This document shows, one piece after another, positions 10,401-22,987 of a stretch of 64,000 bases of DNA. Origin of the DNA: Populus alba (Eukaryota > Streptophyta > Magnoliopsida > Malpighiales > Salicaceae); assembly GCF_005239225.2 (NCBI RefSeq), contig NC_133289.1:9183501-9247500 (forward strand), written 5' to 3'. Positions within the stretch are counted from its first letter, which is position 1. The number at the start of each line of letters is the position of its first letter. The notes under the pieces were generated by a model. That model did not search any database. It was not told the DNA's origin and saw only the letters and a list, made by a program, of their open reading frames with translations. A program made the position numbers and the translations under genes.

Positions 10401-11930
10401 ATAGAGAAATGCTATAAAACCAAAATTAGCATCACTAACCTTCTCCATAAAGGGTTACATATACTCGGCGACTTTCTGTCTCTCTAGCCAGGAATTGCAG
10501 ATTGTGGAGTCCTCCATTCTATGGTTGCTCGACTAGCTACAACCACTTAGTTTTTACTTAAAATGAAGGCAGAAATAACGAAGATAAGGCAGGAGCCAGC
10601 CAGCCTTTCTTTTGACAAGAATCTTAAGCTATTGTGGAGCATTCATGGAATAATTGGTACTCAATTATCTGACAAGAATCTTAAGGCTGACAATTGAAAA
10701 TCTTAAACTAGTTTTTTAATGAATGATTAAGCTATTAATTTTTCATATTGATTATGTTAGAATAAAAATTATTGTTTATGCATTTTCCACAAAACTATTC
10801 ATTTACATCATATCCATGCATTCGGTACTCTTCAAAGGTGCGCTACCAAGAAATTGTCTCTATAACCAATAGAACTACCGACCATAATTTTTTTCATTAG
10901 TAATTTCAGATGATTATAGTGACAAAATATTTTGATTGGCAATTCCCAATTATGATAGTTACAAAATAATTTCAATCGGTAAATAACACAAAATTATTAA
11001 CAGAATAAAATAATTAAAAAATAAAAAGATTTTTTGTCGATAAATTTGTCTCTAAAATAACTCATTATTAATAATTGATGGAATTACCGACAATGTATAA
11101 TGTCGACAAATCTAAAAGTGTTATATAATCGGCCAATCTTTATTCTCCCCCTTCTCCTTCTCCTCTTTCTCTTTTTCTTTCTCTACAAATCAGAACACTA
11201 GCCCCTCCCTTTTATTTTGGCATAAATCTAAGTCTCATCATTAAAAATTTTAATCAGCCACTTAATATTTTATAGTGTCAACATCATTATCTTGATATAA
11301 TTTTTTTCTAAATATCTCATACACCAACTAAATAAATCTACCTATTTATGTTTTTTAGTATTTTTAGTGAAGCAAATTGTTACAGGTGTACTTTGATTGA
11401 AGAAGGTTTACTGAAGCAAGAAGGAAGAATTACTGAATAAGAGAGTTTTTAAAAAATATGATTGTTGCTTTTTCTACCGTTGGATGCAACGCTGTGTTTT
11501 ATCTTTAGTTTTAGTCTATGCGCGCCATTTCATTAAACTACATTCTCACTTATCTAGAGTATATATGGGGCAGTTATGCAACCAGAATTTCATGCAATTT
11601 TAATGTATATTTTTATTTTAAATTAAATTTTTAATTTTTTTGAATCGTTTTGACATGTTGATATAAAAAATAAATTTTAAAAAATATTATTTTAATACAA
11701 TTCCAAATAAAAACACTTTTACCTTAGTTTTGATACTCCTCCTAGAGTTTATGGTTTCTCCTTATGAATAATTTCTTATGCTTTTAAATACTATTGAAGT
11801 TCAGAATTCATAATATTCTCCCTCATTTGATCATTAATTTAAACTATAATATGAAACAATTTAGTCCCACATGATTCTATATTTTTTCACTGTTTTTTTT
11901 TTTTTCAGTTTTTCTGGTTTGATTATTATT
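10401..11930. other. Intergenic, AT-rich
   Basis: No gene seen. Around 10840-11130 several diverged ATxACCGACxA motifs recur, as in subterminal repeats of some DNA transposons, but no ends were found. An AT-rich MITE-like core lies at 11570-11715. Confidence 0.5.
11570..11715. repeat. AT-rich MITE-like core
   Basis: Contains GAATCGTTTTGACATGTTGATAT, cut here to its central CGTTTTGACATGTTGAT, the reverse complement of the core (ATCAACATxTCAAAACG) of the MITEs at 7.5, 28.8 and 36.5 kb. Ends not resolved. Confidence 0.45.
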
Positions 11931-11937
11931 CTTTTTT

Positions 11938-12091
11938 AGCTGCTGCTGCTGTCGCTATGGCTAGAGTTCCTCAAAAGAAGATTACGCCATCAGTTCCCAA
12001 ACCTGAAAATAATGGCGCTGTGCTGTTGCAATTTAGTGGTTTAAAATCTTGTTTTGTCCTAAGAAAACCGTTGCTGTTGTGTTTCTGCTAA
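11938..12091 (+). pseudogene. Possible exon fragment with plastid-transit-like composition
   Basis: A short frame reading about 52 codons, with ATG at 11956 preceded by four in-frame Ala codons. Text includes MARVPQKKITPSVPKPENNG and LLQFSGLKS, then a stop. Basic, Ser/Pro-rich and ending in an FSGL-type motif, it resembles the N-terminus of a plastid-targeted protein. No downstream exon was found. I cannot name a parent gene. Could be a captured or decayed exon, or chance. Confidence 0.25.
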
Positions 12092-13427
12092 ATTCGATGA
12101 GGTTAACTTGAAAACGTGTTTTTGTAAATAAAGAAAAGAGGGTTCGGAAAGAATGCTTTATTAAAATATCTTCTTCTTTTTTCATGTTAATATCTAGGTT
12201 ATTCTAAATACAAAAATTATTGTTATTAAATTTTCAACTTAATATTTTACATGAAATAGAATTGATTGTATTTTTATTTATAAAAAAAAATTATATATAT
12301 ATATATATATATACACACATAATTTTTAAATTAGTTAAATTAATGAACAATTATTAACAACACCTTGTAAGTTGTAACATTTTAAGTTTTTTAATTTGAT
12401 GCATGTAATAGACTGCTGCTGGGCTTTAGGTTTTGCAAAGCCCAGCCCACTTGTATGGCATGTTCTTCGTATTCTGGATCTACACCATTAATGCTTATTG
12501 CTTCGTCAAAGCTATAAAGATACTCGCCCTGCCTATGTTCTTATCACATAAAAACAAAGTTGCAAAAAAAAAATATTGAGGGTTGTATTTTAACTCATCA
12601 GGTCATGAAATTCTGGGTCATCCAAACTTCCATATCTAGCCTAACTTTTTTTCAATTTTATTATTCAAAATTAAGTTTTTATTTAATTTTTTTATTTAAT
12701 TTTACATTTTAATAATTTATTGATTTTGAAATAGTCTTTATTTTTTTATCATATAATTAAATAATAAAACCATATTATTGAAGCTCATAACCCATCTCAT
12801 GGATTTGATGAATTAACCTAAATTGATCCGAGTTAATCTAATATATTATGTTTTTTAAGTTGTACTTGAACCCACGGGTCTAGTTTTTTTTTGTAATTGT
12901 TTTCCTTTTATTTATTATATGTTTTATTTTATTTGTTGCCACCAAGCAAACGGGCTAATATTGAAATTATTTCTATACAATTTAATTTAAAGCTAAAAAT
13001 AACCAAAAAATTAGAGTAAGAAGTTTTCAAGTTTAACTCATTACATCAAGTTTAATAATTCCATACAGCAAGCTTAGTAAAGCTTAGAACATCTCACAGA
13101 CTTCGACAATTGCTATCTTACTTGACTTCTTATAATTTTTTTCTTCTTTTTTGGTTACTGAAATAAGAAACCTTGCTACAATTCAAGGGAAAAGAACAAG
13201 ATGGATGGTTGCAACCGATGCAGCGAGAACCTAATTCGCAAGGCAGCATATACTGTAAACAAAAATTCCAACACCGAAATCATCATTTCATTGCAGAGAA
13301 TACACTGCCTCTTTACTTTATCTGTTCTTAGTGTTAAAAGTTTACATCATTCATTAATTCCAAGTACGCAAATAAATTAAAAAGGAAAAAAATAAATCAT
13401 TCAATAAAGATCTCCTTTTATTAGATG
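12092..13427. other. Intergenic, AT-rich; 3' end of the BPP-like gene at the right
   Basis: Includes a short (TA)n tract at 12293-12313. No coding signal. The last 200-250 bases (about 13180-13427) are probably the 3' UTR of the minus-strand gene. Confidence 0.5.
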
Positions 13428-16400
13428 TTACAACAGGCCGAAAGGTTCAGGCAGAGACTCGGATCCATTATCAAAGAAGGGCCCTTGATCGGATTTATCA
13501 TCAATACTGTGCAACCAGTTTGTGTCCTTCAAGTCCTCAAGTAATATTGCATCATATCGAGAGCTTTCATAGATGTCAGCGTCACTCAATTTTGCAGAGT
13601 ATCGCCCATCATTTGCTTCATGCCCGATTTCTGCAGCCCTGCTAAAGTGGATTTCATCATCCAAAACATCTCCGTTTCGTGAATTTCCGTTGTTGATGGA
13701 TTCTTGCGTGCTCCGAGAACGGACAGATTGGCTTTTAGGAGTGGTGGATCTAATGCTCTGAGGGAAGAGGGTGGTGCTTGAAAGTGATCGAGCGCTTCCT
13801 GTGCCATTTCTGATGTCCTACATCAGTAAGTTGATATACTGTTAGGATTATCATAAGATAGAACTGTCTCGTGAAGAAAGAAGGTAAAAAAAAAGTTTCA
13901 TACAACAGTAACCTAACATGAAAATCTCTTGTTGAGGAAATATAAGCAGCTGTTTCTGCCTGTGTCACCTAACTTAATAGACAATAATCATCAATCTAGG
14001 CTCTCGGGCACAAGAATAGGCAAATCATCCCAGTCACACTTCAAAGCTATCAGGGTATGAAATTTGAACCAACAACCAGGGAACAAAAAAGTAAAAAGTG
14101 CATGCTGCTAGTTCAATGGCAGCCAGCATTAGACATTTTGATTGAGTTGGGTGCAACACAACATAGAAAGCTAGTTTATCACAACATGGAAGGAAGAGTA
14201 CACATACCATATGCCTGATGGCCATATCCAGAGACTTCTTAGATATAGTCCTCCCAAACCCAGTGCTATCTGAGGCAGCTGATGATGACTTTATAGGTCG
14301 TCTTATTCCTACTTCTGACACATGTGAGACCTTTCGAGGCTCAGGTGTATCAGCAACATGCCCATTACTATGCACATGGCCCTTTCCAGATGCCTCTGTG
14401 AGTCTTCCCCTTGTGACAATTGGAGATGAATGTCTTCTTGGTGCATTCAAAGAGCCCATGGTTTCTGGGTTCCCCTTCATAGCTGAAGAAACACCTGTCC
14501 TGGACCTACCTGCAGAAAGTGGCCTCCCCTGCAAAGTTGTTCTGAGGTTTGGAGGTGTGTCTAGAGGAAAATCAGGAGGAATAACTGGTTGCTGTGGTGG
14601 CCGAACTCGAGGACTCGGGGAACTTGGTCGGGATGCTGGCCCGGGAATGCGATCATTTGAGAGAACACGTCCAGCAGAAGTTGAAGGACTTGATGCAGCA
14701 GATGAGGAAGGTGCTGGGTTCCGACGTGTAGGAGTTGATGGACGAGAATTTGATCGAGTGGGTGCTGCACTAAAGTTTGCAGGACTTTGCCCCCTAGAAC
14801 TTGGAGTGGAGGGCCTCAAGTTTTGGGAGGGTGGAGTCTTGTCAACTGATGAGCTGGTGGGGGCAGGTCGAACTCTTGACGGGGTTGAGGACCGTGATGG
14901 TGTTGGGCGGGCTGGTGGTGTGGAAGGTCTGGCTACAGGTGGCGTGCGGGTTATTGGGGATGATGGTCTAGTATAAGATGAGACAGAGGCTGAGCTTGTA
15001 TTTAGGATTGAAGAGGACCTATTCGAGGAATAGGTACTGTATTGTGAAGAAGATATAGAAGGTCGAGTCACTGAACTGCTTCTAGTTGGTCTTGAGGAAT
15101 GGTAACTCTCTGATTGTGAAACTGAAAGCTGAGAGAGAGAGAGAGAGAGAGAATTAGGCTTAAACTTCCATAGCTGACTTTGTGTCATCCCATTATCGCA
15201 ATAAATTCCTTCCAAAATAGAAGAAATATTCTTGCTCAACCAGGGGGTAATTCAACAAGCATAAAATGATCTAAAATTGGGGCAAATACTGACAGTGCAT
15301 AGCTTAGAGAAAGAAAAGGAGAGCATCATACCCTAGAAACCGCCTTGGTAGTAGAAGTTGATCTAGCCAAAGAACTGCTTCGTGGAGCCACTGAAGTTGG
15401 TTTTGATTCACTTCCTTCCGATGAAGGAGAAAGAGGAGTTCCAGGGGGGGTAAGAAGCCTGATGACATAAAAAGAAATAAGTATGGGTTATGGTATATGA
15501 ATGCTAGTTTCTTGGTTTTCAATACAAGAGTAACAAGCTTAGCCTATGGATGTTTATTCAACACAGAAAGAACATTTAACTGCTAATACTTCAAGCCTAA
15601 ATTATGCGCTAAATCTTGTCAGTCAAGTGCAAATAAATTAACAGCAGGACAATGTCTTGGTTAGAACTTCAACTTATATTAAAAATGTCAAAGTTTTTTT
15701 ATCTATAAGAAAGCGCTTGCGCTGAAATATTCTGAATGGTATTCAAGAAACCATGTCCAACTGCCATTTTGAGAGTTCCTCCTGATACTCTTCTCTATCT
15801 TGCACAATAAAATTGCTCACCATTCGAAATAAGCAGTGCAAAGTTGTCTGCAACTCTTAGAAGCATCAGAACAAAGCAGGTCAGGATTTCCATTTTGAAT
15901 TCGTTAAAAGCTAGAACGCAAAACTCTATAAGAGATCCATAGGTGCCATCAACATAAGAATCAGAATTCCATTTTTATTTTTATTTTTTATCTTCTTGGG
16001 TTGCCTAAATTGTACTATCCATTCCAAAATATCTTTAATCAAAGCAGAAAAGGGGGACTGATTATCCAAAGTTAAAGGACTTCCAAGACAATCTGATCCT
16101 TTAGCAAACCATGTTTCCCCTGGAACTATCATCCAACATACCTACACCACATATCAATAACGATACAAATCTGTTGAAATTTTTTAATTATTTTCAAAAA
16201 TAAAGGAACAAGAAAATCTGAAAAAAACTTCAACATGTTATTGCCGAATCTGGAAAGCGTCAGAGATTTACCAATCATAATCATGCTTCCCTCCCTCCGT
16301 AGATGATAACAGATCATCGATCCCGCTCCTTGCAAATTTAGCTGAGCCAACTGCAAGTCTCCCCAATTTCACTGAAACTGTAACCAATAACCCCACTTCA

Positions 16401-17128
16401 AATCATAAGACCACCACACATTTTCCCCCCACAAGAACAACTATATATATAGAAACAGAGAGAAAATCACAGCCATATAGATAGGCAAAATTCAGTGCTG
16501 GCTAAATTAAAATAAAATTGGGAATTAAGAGAAAAACCCCATATAATAAATTACCATATCTATAAATTCAGAAATCAATAAATAATGAATCAAATCCATT
16601 AGAACTAAACACAAAAACAAGAGAAGAGGCAAAGGCAGTTCTAGCAATAGAAATGACAACGTTTTGATTTTATCTTCTTTCTCTTTCTGTTTCTTTTATT
16701 ATATATAGTGTTCAATAAATATTTTAGTCAGTGACATCATTTTCCATTTCCAAATCTCTCATTCGTCAGTAAAATGACCAGATTATCCTCTTCCTCATTC
16801 CAGCACCTCATCAAATGATTGCGAGAAACACAGAACACCACCGAGTGCATTTCCGGCAACACAACTGAAAGAAAACCCATAACATACCATCAGAAGATTC
16901 ATCGGAGGAGACAGAGAGACCGCGGCGGTTCTTGGAGAAGAGATCCAAGTTCTCGTCCGTGCCATTATTATTTTTAGAGAAACCACCGCCACCCGTCACA
17001 TTATGACCACGGCGGTGGTACTGGGATCCCACCGGAATTTTCCTCCCTCCCCCTAGTGATTCTCTCAAACTCCCATTAGTGCTCCTAGAATTATTATTAT
17101 TACTACTATTATTATTACTATTCATCAT
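13428..17128 (-). CDS. BPP1: Basic proline/serine-rich protein, BPP1-like
   Basis: Five exons on the minus strand: 17128-16888, 16377-16272, 15458-15332, 15128-14208 and 13817-13428. Together they give 594 codons in one frame, near the 600 or so residues of Arabidopsis At2g40070 (BPP1). That family is reported to bind microtubules. The start MMNSNN leads into an Asn/Ser run, then RESLGGGRKIP and DENLDLFSKNRRGL, then VSVKLGRLAVGSAKFARSGI, LLSSTEGGKHDYDWLLTPPG and TPLSPSS. Exon 4 encodes a long, disordered, basic Ser/Pro/Arg region with many RPSxP repeats, ending near GFGRTISKKSLDMAIRHM. The acidic C-terminus (YDAILLEDLKDTNWL) closes the protein. The acceptor of exon 4 is formed directly by a CT microsatellite. 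A second Met directly follows the first; either may be used. Confidence 0.92.
15131..15152. repeat. (GA)11 microsatellite at a splice acceptor
   Basis: Read on the minus strand it is (TC)n and serves as the polypyrimidine tract and CAG acceptor of BPP1-like exon 4, which starts at 15128. Confidence 0.9.
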
Positions 17129-17340
17129 TTCTTTCCTTCTTTTTTTTCTTTAGCTAAGCTACTACCAGCAACATCCACATATTAAAGCAGCAAAATGCAT
17201 GTCAGAGAGAGAGAGAGAGAGGGAGAGAGAGAGGATGACAAGATCTGCTGCAGGAAAGAGGGGGGGGGGGGGAGTGAGAGTGCAGTTGATGCGAAGAGAG
17301 ACAGTCAGTCACCTAGTTCTCTTTTGTTTTCTTCAATGTT
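17129..17340 (-). promoter_or_regulatory. 5' UTR/promoter region of the BPP1-like gene with GA tract
   Basis: A (GA)n tract at 17204-17233 (CT on the gene strand) and a run of 13 G at 17260-17272 lie within 150 bases upstream of the start codon. CT-rich tracts are common near plant transcription starts. No clear TATA box was assigned. Confidence 0.45.
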
Positions 17341-17899
17341 TTACGTCATGTAAGAGAGAAAGGGGTTTGGATCTGTGTTTTTTTTTATTTATTTATATGA
17401 ACAGATTACATATTTGGTCCCTAAACACCATATTATCAAATGGATCTCCGAACAAAAACTATTATCAATCGAGTGCCCATCAGCCAAACATGACCAAATT
17501 AATTATTCCATCCCACCCCCACTATCGGGATTTATGACAAAACGGTATGTATTAAATACAATAAATATTTCCTGTTTTATATGATTTAAAAGGGAAATAT
17601 ATGTTCATGAAGATGGTCAATCGGGTACTGTCCGGTATGTGGGGACCCAAGTGAGAATTGGTTTTTTAAAGGGATTTAATTGAGGATTTTATAATATCTG
17701 GGGATAAATATGACCTTTTACCTGCTTATCTTCGTGGGTATGGTCAAAATATAATTAATTAGCCTTAAAGAGCCAGATTTAGGGAGATCGGTGCTCAGGT
17801 GTAGTTTTTGTCAATGGAGGATAATAAGACAGAATGGTAAATCTGCCCGAATATACTTGTTTCTATTTAATTTATTTATCAATTTAAGAGATTATTTAG

Positions 17900-18055
17900 T
17901 ATTATAATAGCAATTATTTTTTAAAATATTTTTTATTTAAAAATATATTAAAATAATATTTTTTATTTTTTTTTGAATTTATTTTTAATATTAATATGTC
18001 CAAACAATTTAAAAATATAAAAAATATTTTTAAAACATACAAATTAAAAAAATAT
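17900..18055. repeat. AT-rich MITE-like core
   Basis: TTAATATTAATATGTCCAAA and flanking A/T runs match, in the opposite direction, the copies at 21.1 and 61.5 kb. Ends unresolved. Confidence 0.4.
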
Positions 18056-19249
18056 CATATCCTAAGATGAGATGTTGTCTTGGAGCCACGTGTCTATTAT
18101 TCCCCGAGTAAGGACATAAGTCCTTATTTTTTTCAATAATCCATTTTCTTCAAGTTTTTAGTTTTAACTTATACTAATTCATTGAGATTTTCAATCTATA
18201 ATATTCTAACCAGCATCAATTGCCTTTGAAGTTCAACTTACGTTTTTATTATCGGGAAGTTAAACCCTTTAACTTTCGCTAATTATCATTACATAAAAGA
18301 AAATCATCTTGAACATTTTGTTATCTTTGGTGTAAAGGTATTCAAATCATTTCATCCAACTAATTTTTTGAATCCATGTAAGGAATAATTCACTTGTATT
18401 TATTAGTTATTTGACATGCGTTTTATTATGGATAGTATATTTTTTAAAAAAATTATGCAAGTTATTTCAATATGTTTTTTTGACATAAAAAATCAAAAAG
18501 TTTATATAAGCATCTAATTAAATAAATTAATAATCATTTTATTTCAATAAGTGGATAAAAAATTATTAACAATAATTAAAAGCGAAACTAGAATAATTGA
18601 GAGATGGATATAGATTAAAATACTTGATCTCATAATAAATGATATTTATCTAGTTGTGTTAACTGAATTTATTTATTAAAATTAATTTTTTATTGAATCA
18701 AATAATAATAGAAATAATCACACATGTGAAACTAATTAAATAAAATAAAAACAAAAAAAATAGCATGCAAGATCGAACATATTAGAAATATTATCTAAAA
18801 ATAAATATTTTTTGTTTTTTTTAAATACATTAATCTATATATAAGAAAAAAAAAAATATAAATGAATCAAAATAGTATCCCCAAAAGTTAGATACACACA
18901 AAATAGTTAAAAGAAAACAAAAAACCTTTATTCAAAAAAAGCTTGCAAAATTGGTAGCCTAGATCATGAGACTGAATAAACTAATAGAAAAGAAATTAAA
19001 GATAACCATAAAACTAGTCTTTAAAAAACAATTTAAAAAAATAACTTAGAACACTAAAATTAGAATAGAAAATGATCCCAAAAAAAAGGATGTCGATCCG
19101 AATTAACTTTTTAAATTTATGACTTAGATTATTAGATAAGAAACACCATAAATAAATAAAAATTCATGAAGCTCAATTCCTAGTGAATCAAACGCTAAAT
19201 GATGAAACCATGAAATAAATCAACTACATAAAAGATCTAAAACAAAACA

Positions 19250-19620
19250 AAAAATTATAATTAAAAGAATAAGGATGAAAATAAAAGAAAATAGAGGACA
19301 ACCATTTTTTTTACTGGATGATTAAATTGAAAAGAAAACTAACTTTAAAAAAAGGAAAAACAAATCAAAAGAATGGGGGTCAAATTGAAAATATTAATGT
19401 AACATAAACCTTGATTGAATGATAAAATTAAAAACCAATAAAAATATAACGGAAAAGTCAAGAAAAATATTAAAAATCAAAAGAATAAGGATCAAATTGA
19501 AAAAAAAAATATATGACAAGTTATAAATGAATAACTAAATTGAAAACAAACAAAATTTTTATAAAAAAACCAAGATTAAAAATCAAAAGAATAAAAAATA
19601 AAATTAAAATACCAAAAGCA
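19250..19620. repeat. Diverged short tandem repeat, AT-rich
   Basis: About three or four degenerate units, each with a phrase like AATCAAAAGAATAAGGATCA and then AAATTGAAAA. The reverse-complement phrase (ATTTGGTCCTTATT with AATTTCATC) recurs at 34.0-34.3 kb and 60.6-61.0 kb. Confidence 0.45.
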
Positions 19621-21059
19621 AAGAGAACAACTGTGTACTTTATGGGTAGGAGAGAGAAAATAATGAAAAAAAAAAACAATTACTAGTGACAAGTCATTCA
19701 TTAATCTTTGTCACATGCCACACAAGAAGAGAGAGGATGTGGTGGCGTTTCTAACAACATGAAAAAAAGTTAGGTTTGACAACCAGGAGGTGTCACACTT
19801 GCCTCTAAAAAATATGGATATCTCTCAAGCGCTAGTGCCTGATGAGCATGTGCTATCATTTTTTTTTAATAAAAAAATAATTATTCAACATAAGAATATC
19901 AAAATGTCCTCCATAAGTATGAAAATTTACCAAAAAAACCTTTGTGAAAGGACTAAAATGCCATTACTATATGATTTATTTTTTATTTGTTTCTAAAAGA
20001 AAAAATATTTTTTCATTGTATTCTAAGAAACCAAAGGATAAGAAAATCATTGATCACTAGTTCTAAATTTGTTCTACTATGAGAGTAAATAAGTCATTTG
20101 ACTATTAAATATTTTCAAAAAAGAAACATATATCTATTAATAATTTTTAAATGATCAATGAACCACTAAAAAATACTAAATTATATTAAAGGTATCTATA
20201 GAAATTCATATTTATAGCACTATAATAATTAATATCCATAGACAATCTCACATGATAAATTTGACCATCCCTTTTTTAAGGGCTTGTAATGTCATTTCAC
20301 TGTAATAAAATAATTAATTAATATGCTTATATCATGATATTTTCTTGGGTCATATGCCATGATCTTTTTCTTTTGTAGCTAATGATAGAATTGCTTTTCC
20401 AAGGGACATAACAATATGATGATATTTGGGAAGAGTGGAGTCTTAGACAATTACAATATGGCCCCACCCTTATAAATGTTGCGAATTTATATGATGATTG
20501 CACATTGGAATTGAAAACTGGGATTTTATTTATCTATTTATTTATATATATAACAATATTTTTATACATAAAAAGAGTGATAATTTAAATGTTATTACAA
20601 CAAAATAATTTGTTAGTATAAACTTTCTTTCTCTTATTAAAATTTATTACCTCTACAAACAAAAATGGTTGTCCCATGTCATTAATTTAATAAAAATCAA
20701 AAGAAATCATCAATAAAATTAAATTAAATCTTGGGCACTTTTTAAAACAAGAATAAAAAAATCACCTTTCCAATTACAAAATTTTCATCTTATTAAACGG
20801 CGTGGGCCAAACTGGAGGATAATTATTATCTAATATTTGATAATTATATTGATGATGTAATGCAATTAGTAATGTATTTCAATTAAAAAAAAAATCTTCA
20901 ATTTAAATTTAAATTTAAATTGGCTTTTTAGTGGAGCTCTTGGTCACGGACCTAACCTCACATGTTGTTCAAATGTGTCAAAGATGCCAATGCAATCAAT
21001 TATACAAAGCATAACAGCTATGATTTAGTTCTAGCCTTGCAGGCTGCCGATCTCACATG

Positions 21060-21215
21060 TTTGTTTTTATGTTTTAGAAAATATATTTTTAAAAAATTAA
21101 ATATTTTTATATTTTCATATCATTTTAATATATTAATATTAAAAATAAATTTAAAAAAATAAAAAAAATATATTATTTTAATATATTTTTTAAAAACAAT
21201 CCTCTAACTAAAACC
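21060..21215. repeat. AT-rich MITE-like core
   Basis: CATTTTAATATATTAATATT followed by A-rich and T-rich runs; same family as 17.9 and 61.5 kb. Ends unresolved. Confidence 0.4.
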
Positions 21216-22444
21216 ACCTTCAGCGTAATCTATTCCACAAAGGAAAAAGAAAAAAGAAAGAGAGAAACAAAGTGAAAAGAAATTAAGAGGGCAAGTGTTA
21301 GGATCAAGAGCATCTGAATTCTTTACAACTCTACATCTTTGCACAGAGAATCTCACGTGAAAAAAACATCACACTGACCTTTCTTCTACATTTCTACTTT
21401 CCTCCCTTTCTTCTACATTTGTTTGCCCGTGACCTAATTTGGATTTCTTCTCCCAAAAACCCTAAAAGCTAAATTTCATAACCCTAGCTAGGTGTGGCAA
21501 GACGATCACTTAAAACAAAAGCAAACATGGAGCTCTTGAGTATCATGTTAGCATGGAGCTTACTTAACTTCATGAATCTATCTTTTTAATTTTCCCTTTT
21601 AAATCTTAATGACTACCCAAATCTACTAGCTGTATTCTGAGGAAAAAAATAAAAATAAATACAAAATGTGTTAAATTTATTTTGCAAATCACAACTCATC
21701 AAGACTCAGTGAATTGCATGCAATTGTATACCCTTTTTTATTTTCTAATTTGGTCCGGGAGTTTTTTTTTTCTTCTAAATTTATTATTTAGTACTGCGCT
21801 GATTTAAAATTTGCTTTAATGATTTGTTTAAATATTTTTTTTTTCAAGAAACAACTTTATTGTTGTATAGTTATATAATTTTTTTTGAAGAGTTCCATGC
21901 ATAGTGCGGTGAAGTATCTTTTATTAGAATCATACATATTTTTTATATTTATTGATAAATATAATTCTTAATTTATTTTATTAAACATATATTGTAATTA
22001 AAGCTTTTCTTTACGGTGAAAAGTGCGCGTCAATGCTTTTTTTTTTTTTTTTTTTACATTGACAAAAAAGAATTTAAATCTGATCTGAAGCATGAACAAT
22101 TAACAAGTTAATTACTAAATAAATTCACTGATATCATACCATCCGAAGCATGCAATATTTCTTAATTCTTCCCTTTTTTATTCCTTAAATTCGAAGCATT
22201 AAATCATTTGTTAGGACATGAACCCCACCACGGACCAACCATTTATACTGAATCCTTAGATGGGCCATGGCAAGAGAACCCTCCAATAATAATTAATAAC
22301 TGAAGCATGAAGATGATCACTTACTATCAAATTGCTGGACCATTTGAGAAAAGCATTTGTGCAAAATGTATGGGCAGCCCAACAGCATACCCATGTGTCA
22401 TGTGATTGATCATACTTTGGGTTAAAAGCCCATTTAATATCATG

Positions 22445-22632
22445 GTAGCAGTTGTTTATGAAATTGTTTTTTTATTTAAAAATTATTTTTCACTTAAAAA
22501 GTGATAAAAAAATAAATATTTTTTAAAAAACATTAGCATATCGAAACGATATGAAAATATAAAAATAATTAATTTGAAGTAAATAAAAAATCTTATTTTA
22601 AAAAAATATTTTTGAAATGTAAACAGGCTTTT
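22445..22632. repeat. AT-rich MITE-like copy, diverged
   Basis: Has AACATTAGCATATCGAAACG, matching the ATCAACACATCAAAACG core of the MITEs at 7.5, 28.8 and 36.5 kb. The edges look like TTGTTTATGA and TGTAAACAGGC. Heavily diverged. Confidence 0.45.
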
Positions 22633-22903
22633 AATGTGCCAACTTCCATCTAATATTAAGTTGTAATTAGTTGGTCCATCTACTAATAATATGATCAAAG
22701 GAGCTCCTCTAATATACATTTTATTAACATTCAAGTTTCTTAACTTATAAAATCGATAAAAAGGATGTGTTTTCACAATGTGAATACCAACATGGATGGA
22801 CAATAACATTAAAACTCAATTTTTTAAGTTATAAATATTTAAAAAAACAAAAAAAAAAAATAGAGCATTAAAACTATATAAAATATTTAATAAAAGAAAA
22901 AAA

Positions 22904-22987
22904 TCATAAAAATATAATTTAACCTTTTGTAAAAGTAATATAATTTTTTTTATATTACTTTTACAAAGGTAAAATTAGATTTTTATG
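22904..22987. repeat. Inverted repeat (hairpin)
   Basis: Two arms of about 38 bases around an 8-base T-rich loop. The inner arms (CCTTTTGTAAAAGTAATATA and TATATTACTTTTACAAAGGT) pair with only one unpaired base. Pairing continues weakly outward. Part of the right arm is repeated directly at about 23060-23085. Confidence 0.8.

Noticed and set aside
10840..11130. CACTA-type DNA transposon
   Set aside because: ACCGACxA-like motifs recur, but there is no CACTA terminus, target duplication or transposase.
14218..14976. 252-codon plus-strand open frame
   Set aside because: It is the antisense shadow of the proline/serine-rich exon 4 of the BPP1-like gene; its Gly/Glu-rich text is what the complement of Pro/Ser codons gives.
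20390..20480. Additional miRNA hairpin
   Set aside because: I compared it with remembered miR162, miR169, miR482 and miR408 arms and found no match; pairing is weak.
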